From Ulvibacterium sp965228935 (GTDB lineage: Bacteria; Bacteroidota; Bacteroidia; Flavobacteriales; Flavobacteriaceae), in assembly GCF_965228935.1 (NCBI RefSeq), contig NZ_OZ245846.1, positions 2,728,001 through 2,792,000 of the forward strand: a stretch of 64,000 nucleotides of DNA, in the 5' to 3' direction. Positions 60,966 through 64,000 of the stretch are shown one piece after another. Under the pieces are notes generated by a model that ran no database searches, was not told the DNA's origin, and was given only the letters and a program-made list of their open reading frames with translations. The position numbers and the translations under genes are program-made. Every line of letters starts with the position of its first letter. Within the stretch, counting starts at the first letter, position 1.

Positions 60966-61577
60966 ATGAAGATTATCTGCATAGGCCGCAATTATACGGA
61001 ACATATTAAGGAACTGGCTAACGAAAAACCCAGTTCCCCCGTCATATTTATCAAACCTGATTCGGCCATACTGCCCAAGGAACAGGATTTTTATATCCCG
61101 GAATTTTCCAATGATGTACATTATGAGGTCGAGGTGTTGGTAAAGATCAAGAAAGTCGGAAAGCATATTCAAGAGAAATTCGCCCATACCTATTACAATG
61201 AGATAGGTCTGGGTATCGATTTCACCGCAAGGGACCTACAGGCCCGATTAAAGGAAAAAGGATTACCTTGGGAAAAGGCCAAAGGCTTTGATGGGGCGGC
61301 CGTAATTGGTGAGTGGCTGCCGAAGACCGAATTTAAAAACCTGGACGAACTAAATTTTTCACTCCTTAAAAATGGGGAGGAAGTGCAAAGAGGAAATACG
61401 GCCTTGATGCTCTGGAAGATAGATGAGCTCATTTCCTATGTCTCCCAGTTTTTTATGCTAAAAAAAGGGGATGTTATTTTTACCGGTACTCCGGCCGGTG
61501 TTGGAAGAATTCAGGCAAATGACTATCTTTCGGGAGTATTGGAGGGGCAGGAACTATTTTCCGTAAAAATTAAGTAA
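60966..61577 (+). CDS. Fumarylacetoacetate hydrolase (FAH) family protein
   Basis: The 203-residue product has the FAH fold with metal-binding acids (YEVEVLVKIKKVG, IDFTARDLQARLKEKG, GDVIFTGTPAGVGRI). Members act as hydrolases, decarboxylases or acylpyruvases; the small size fits the YcgM/FAHD1-like acylpyruvase group. The stop codon overlaps the Hpt start by one base. Confidence 0.9.
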   Translation: MKIICIGRNYTEHIKELANEKPSSPVIFIKPDSAILPKEQDFYIPEFSNDVHYEVEVLVKIKKVGKHIQEKFAHTYYNEIGLGIDFTARDLQARLKEKGLPWEKAKGFDGAAVIGEWLPKTEFKNLDELNFSLLKNGEEVQRGNTALMLWKIDELISYVSQFFMLKKGDVIFTGTPAGVGRIQANDYLSGVLEGQELFSVKIK

Positions 61578-61915
61578 TGATCTACAACTTAGATAAAATC
61601 AATGAAATGGCCGAGGGTGATGAGGATTTCATCAATTCGGTTATTTCGGTATTTTTGGACGAAGTTCCCCAGGATTTGGAAGCTTTACAAGTCGCCTTGG
61701 AGCAAGGGAATTACCAGGATGTCTACAAATTGGCCCATAAAATAAAGCCCAATGTGGATCTTTTGGGCATGGAACAGACAAGGGCCGCTGCCCTGGAGAT
61801 GGAGACCTTGGGAAAAAAAGAAGCCAATATGGCGGAAATTGAACGGATTTTTCCCTCTCTTAAAAAGGATATCGATCAGGTAGTCTCCGAGCTTAAAAAA
61901 GACTTCGGTCTATAA
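61577..61915 (+). CDS. Histidine phosphotransfer (Hpt) domain protein
   Basis: The 112-residue product is a stand-alone Hpt domain of mostly helix, with the phospho-histidine at His54 in KLAHKIKPNVDLLGM. It relays phosphate between a hybrid kinase and a response regulator encoded elsewhere. Its end overlaps cinA by one base (TAATG) and its start overlaps the FAH gene, so three genes are co-translated. Confidence 0.9.
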   Translation: MIYNLDKINEMAEGDEDFINSVISVFLDEVPQDLEALQVALEQGNYQDVYKLAHKIKPNVDLLGMEQTRAAALEMETLGKKEANMAEIERIFPSLKKDIDQVVSELKKDFGL

Positions 61916-63162
61916 TGCTAGCCGAAATTGTTACCATTGGCGATGAGATTCTCATTGGCCAAATAGTAGATACCAATTCGGCTTTTATTGCCAAGGAGTT
62001 GAACAGGATTGGGGTTTCCGTTTTCCAGATAACTTCGGTTCAAGACGATAACGACCATATTCAAAAAGCCCTGGCAGAAGCAAAGGAAAGGGCAGATGTT
62101 GTTATTATTACCGGCGGATTGGGTCCTACCAAGGATGATGTTACCAAAAATGCGTTTTGCGAGTTTTTCCAGGATACCTTGGTCAAGGATACCCAGGTTT
62201 TGGCCTATATCGAACATTTGTTCGCCAATTATATTTCCACACCCATTTCGGATATCAACAGACAGCAGGCTTGGGTACCTTCCAAGGCCATAGTATTGCA
62301 CAATGCCCATGGAACGGCACCGGGTATGTGGATGCAGTCCGACGGGGTGTCCTTCTTTTCCCTTCCGGGAGTTCCTTTTGAGATGAAGTATTTAATGGTA
62401 AACGAGGTAATCCCGAAAATCGTAGAAAAGTATAAGCGTCCCTATATCCTTCATAAAACTTTGGTCACCTACGGTATGGGCGAAAGTGCAATTGCCGAGA
62501 GACTGGAATCTTGGGAAGAAAACCTCCCGCCTTTTATCAAATTGGCCTATTTACCCAATCTGGGGAAAGTCCGATTGCGATTAACGGCCAAAGGGACGAG
62601 TGAGAGAGTTTTGGTGGATGCCATGGACGAGGCGTCGCAAAAATTATTTCCTTTGATCAGGGATATTCTATATGGAACTGAGGATGAGGAGACCTTGGAG
62701 GAGGTGGTTTCAAAATTGTTGACCCAAAAAAATAGGACTCTAGCCACTGCCGAAAGCTTTACAGGGGGAAGGATTGCCCAACAGTTAACCAGTATCCCGG
62801 GGGCATCGGCCTATTTTAAGGGAAGTGTGGTAAGTTATGCCACGGAAACCAAAATGGACTTACTTAAGGTGCCCCAAGACATTCTCCGTGAACACTCCGT
62901 AGTAAGTGCCCAAGTTGCCGAAATCATGGCCGAAAACGTAAGACATCTGCTCAAGGCCCATTTCGCCATTGCGACCACTGGAAATGCCGGCCCCACAAAG
63001 GGGGATTCGGATGCGGAGATTGGAACCGTCTATATTGCCATAGCGACTCCAGAGCGTGTTTTTGCCGAAAAATTCATCATGGGAAATCATAGGGAACGTA
63101 TCGTCCAAAAGTCTGTCCATAAGGCACTTGAATTACTTCAGAAAGAAATTTTAAAAATCTAG
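61915..63162 (+). CDS. cinA: CinA family protein (competence/damage-inducible; nicotinamide-nucleotide amidohydrolase)
   Basis: The 415-residue product has the N-terminal MoaB/MogA-like domain (EIVTIGDEILIGQIVDTNSAF, VVIITGGLGPTKDD, SLPGVPFEM) and the C-terminal CinA amidohydrolase domain (TLATAESFTGGRIAQQLTSI, VVSYATETKM, ATTGNAGPTKGDSD). It deamidates nicotinamide mononucleotide and may act in competence. Length is typical. Confidence 0.95.
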   Translation: MLAEIVTIGDEILIGQIVDTNSAFIAKELNRIGVSVFQITSVQDDNDHIQKALAEAKERADVVIITGGLGPTKDDVTKNAFCEFFQDTLVKDTQVLAYIEHLFANYISTPISDINRQQAWVPSKAIVLHNAHGTAPGMWMQSDGVSFFSLPGVPFEMKYLMVNEVIPKIVEKYKRPYILHKTLVTYGMGESAIAERLESWEENLPPFIKLAYLPNLGKVRLRLTAKGTSERVLVDAMDEASQKLFPLIRDILYGTEDEETLEEVVSKLLTQKNRTLATAESFTGGRIAQQLTSIPGASAYFKGSVVSYATETKMDLLKVPQDILREHSVVSAQVAEIMAENVRHLLKAHFAIATTGNAGPTKGDSDAEIGTVYIAIATPERVFAEKFIMGNHRERIVQKSVHKALELLQKEILKI

Positions 63163-63169
63163 ACTAATT

Positions 63170-63201
63170 TTTGTCCGTACCGCAAAAAAGACATAAATTT
63201 G
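63170..63201 (+). promoter_or_regulatory. Consensus promoter of the rpmB-rpmG operon
   Basis: TTTG at 63170-63173, a 20-bp spacer and TAAATTTG at 63194-63201 match the Bacteroidota -33/-7 consensus. The -7 box ends 28 bp before the rpmB ATG. Confidence 0.82.
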
Positions 63202-63229
63202 CACCCTGTTTAAAGAAAAATCCAGCGCA

Positions 63230-63466
63230 ATGTCAAAAGTTTGTGAAATTACGGGTAAGAGGGCAATGTTCGGAAACAACGTTTCGTTTTCCATCAACAA
63301 AACGAAAAGAAGGTTTAATGTAAACCTTTCCAAAAAGCGTTTCTACATCCCTGAGGAAGATCGTTGGGTTACGTTAAAAGTTTCGGCCAAAGCATTGAAG
63401 ACCATCAATAAAAAGGGAATTTCAGCTGTTTTAAAGGAAGCCAGGGCACAAGGACTCATAAAATAA
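63230..63466 (+). CDS. rpmB: Large ribosomal subunit protein bL28
   Basis: The 78-residue basic protein has the bL28 pattern (CEITGKRAMFGNNVSFSINK, RRFNVNLSKKRFYIPEEDRW, ALKTINKKGISAVLKEA). It leads an operon with bL33 and a DUF4295 protein, in the order known for Flavobacteriia. Confidence 0.97.
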   Translation: MSKVCEITGKRAMFGNNVSFSINKTKRRFNVNLSKKRFYIPEEDRWVTLKVSAKALKTINKKGISAVLKEARAQGLIK

Positions 63467-63470
63467 TACA

Positions 63471-63653
63471 ATGGCAAAGAAAGGAAATAGGGTACAGGTT
63501 ATCCTGGAGTGTACGGAGCATAAAAACTCGGGTGTTCCGGGTACTTCCAGGTACATTACCACAAAAAACAAGAAGAACACTCCAGAGCGTATAGAAATTA
63601 AAAAATACAATCCGATTCTTCGAAAAGTAACGGTTCATAAAGAAATTAAGTAA
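63471..63653 (+). CDS. rpmG: Large ribosomal subunit protein bL33
   Basis: The 60-residue product matches bL33 (RVQVILECTEHKNSGVPGTS, RYITTKNKKNTPERIEIKKY, NPILRKVTVHKEIK). Only one Cys is present, so this is the C-minus, zinc-free form. It starts 4 bp after rpmB. Confidence 0.97.
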   Translation: MAKKGNRVQVILECTEHKNSGVPGTSRYITTKNKKNTPERIEIKKYNPILRKVTVHKEIK

Positions 63654-63692
63654 GTTTCCGGAACAGGGAAATAACATTCAACAATACGAGTC

Positions 63693-63845
63693 ATGGCAAA
63701 GAAAACGGTAGCAACTTTACAATCCACCTCAAAGAGATTGACCAAGGCAATAAAAATGGTGAAATCGCCCAAATCAGGCGCGTATACTTTTGTAGAATCC
63801 GTTATGCCACCGGAATTGGTAAACGAATGGATCGCGAAAAAGTAA
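63693..63845 (+). CDS. DUF4295 family protein
   Basis: This 50-residue gene runs from ATG 63693 to TAA 63843-63845. The product is very basic (MAKKTVATLQSTSKRLTKAI, KMVKSPKSGAYTFVESVMPP). It matches the Bacteroidota DUF4295 family that follows rpmG, with a probable ribosome-linked role. It lies 39 bp after rpmG and is followed by a strong terminator. ftsY, which I expect next in many relatives, is not recognisable in the last 155 bases; that stretch holds nothing I can name beyond the terminator. Confidence 0.92.
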   Translation: MAKKTVATLQSTSKRLTKAIKMVKSPKSGAYTFVESVMPPELVNEWIAKK

Positions 63846-63865
63846 CAAAACTTCCAAACATATCT

Positions 63866-63899
63866 AAAAAGCCGTTCACCAACTGATGAACGGCTTTTT
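63866..63899 (+). terminator. Terminator of the rpmB-rpmG-DUF4295 operon
   Basis: A perfect 13-bp stem (AAAAAGCCGTTCA / TGAACGGCTTTTT) with an 8-base loop is followed by more T residues. It lies 20 bp after the DUF4295 stop. Confidence 0.93.
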
Positions 63900-64000
63900 T
63901 TTGGATTATGACCAAGTTTCAAAAAAATGGGATGCAGTACAACCCTATGATGCCGATCTCCTGCCATAAGGGCCGATAGCCTCTCTATGCTTTCCTATGT

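Noticed and set aside
63900..64000. Start of ftsY or another gene at the right edge
   Set aside because: Only a 23-codon frame from about 63908 exists, and it matches nothing.
1..64000. tRNA, rRNA, insertion sequences, prophage or integrase genes
   Set aside because: No cloverleaf-like sequence, transposase, integrase or phage structural gene was recognised on either strand.

Overview
The window looks like a chromosomal segment of a marine-type member of the Flavobacteriaceae (Bacteroidota). The reasons are: promoters of the TTTG-N17-20-TAnnTTTG kind, PorP/SprF-type and gliding-associated C-terminal (type B) proteins of the type IX secretion system (T9SS), flavobacterial families (DUF4295, DUF2805, DUF5916, DUF4369, OMP_b-brl_3), the rpmB-rpmG-DUF4295 order, and leading Met-Lys signal peptides ending in SQ/AQ. 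No rRNA, tRNA, insertion sequence, prophage or CRISPR array was seen. The genus cannot be fixed from the sequence alone.

Region 1 (1-20.5 kb) is a surface-protein region. It opens with the end of a PorP/SprF gene and an OmpA/PD40 protein, which are the tail of one adhesin-secretion module. Two secreted proteins follow: one with a C-type-lectin fold and Ig-like domains, the other a cadherin-like domain that seems to be split by a jelly-roll insertion. Both end in the same short tail (ITN-R/K-RITYR). Then comes a giant repeat protein (6329-17496, 3722 residues when one missing base near 15421 is restored) with eight near-identical 255-bp units and 66 units of about 108 bp. Directly downstream are a Ca-binding thrombospondin-type-3 protein with a type-B T9SS C-terminus and a second PorP/SprF protein. 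The last three genes look like one operon that makes and exports a surface fibre or its anchor.

Region 2 (20.5-38.9 kb) is mostly housekeeping: idi, a pterin synthase, a peroxiredoxin and manA in one tight operon; a DUF819 membrane protein; a DUF5916 protein; a coupled SPFH / PH-like / Arc-type DNA-binding operon; a class A penicillin-binding protein; an S1/P1 nuclease; an AraC regulator coupled to AlkB; DoxX with MOSC; and an ECF sigma factor with a probable membrane anti-sigma partner.

Region 3 (39-53.4 kb) holds a galactose mutarotase lipoprotein, htpG with three 8-bp-spaced GACA repeats upstream, a TetR-like regulator with a palindrome and a terminator in its leader plus an AarF/UbiB-type kinase, a KAS III enzyme, an outer-membrane receptor-like barrel protein flanked by two matching hairpins, an SSS symporter, recR and a 2-oxoacid dehydrogenase E2.

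Region 4 (53.4-64 kb) has two tandem uncharacterised outer-membrane-type paralogues facing a three-gene operon (a secreted three-module protein, a LytS-type sensor kinase and a LytTR regulator) whose reading frames overlap. This is the most attractive candidate for an undescribed sensing system. The window ends with a phospholipase/carboxylesterase-like lipoprotein, an exonuclease, an FAH-family enzyme, an Hpt protein, cinA and the rpmB-rpmG-DUF4295 operon with a textbook promoter and terminator.
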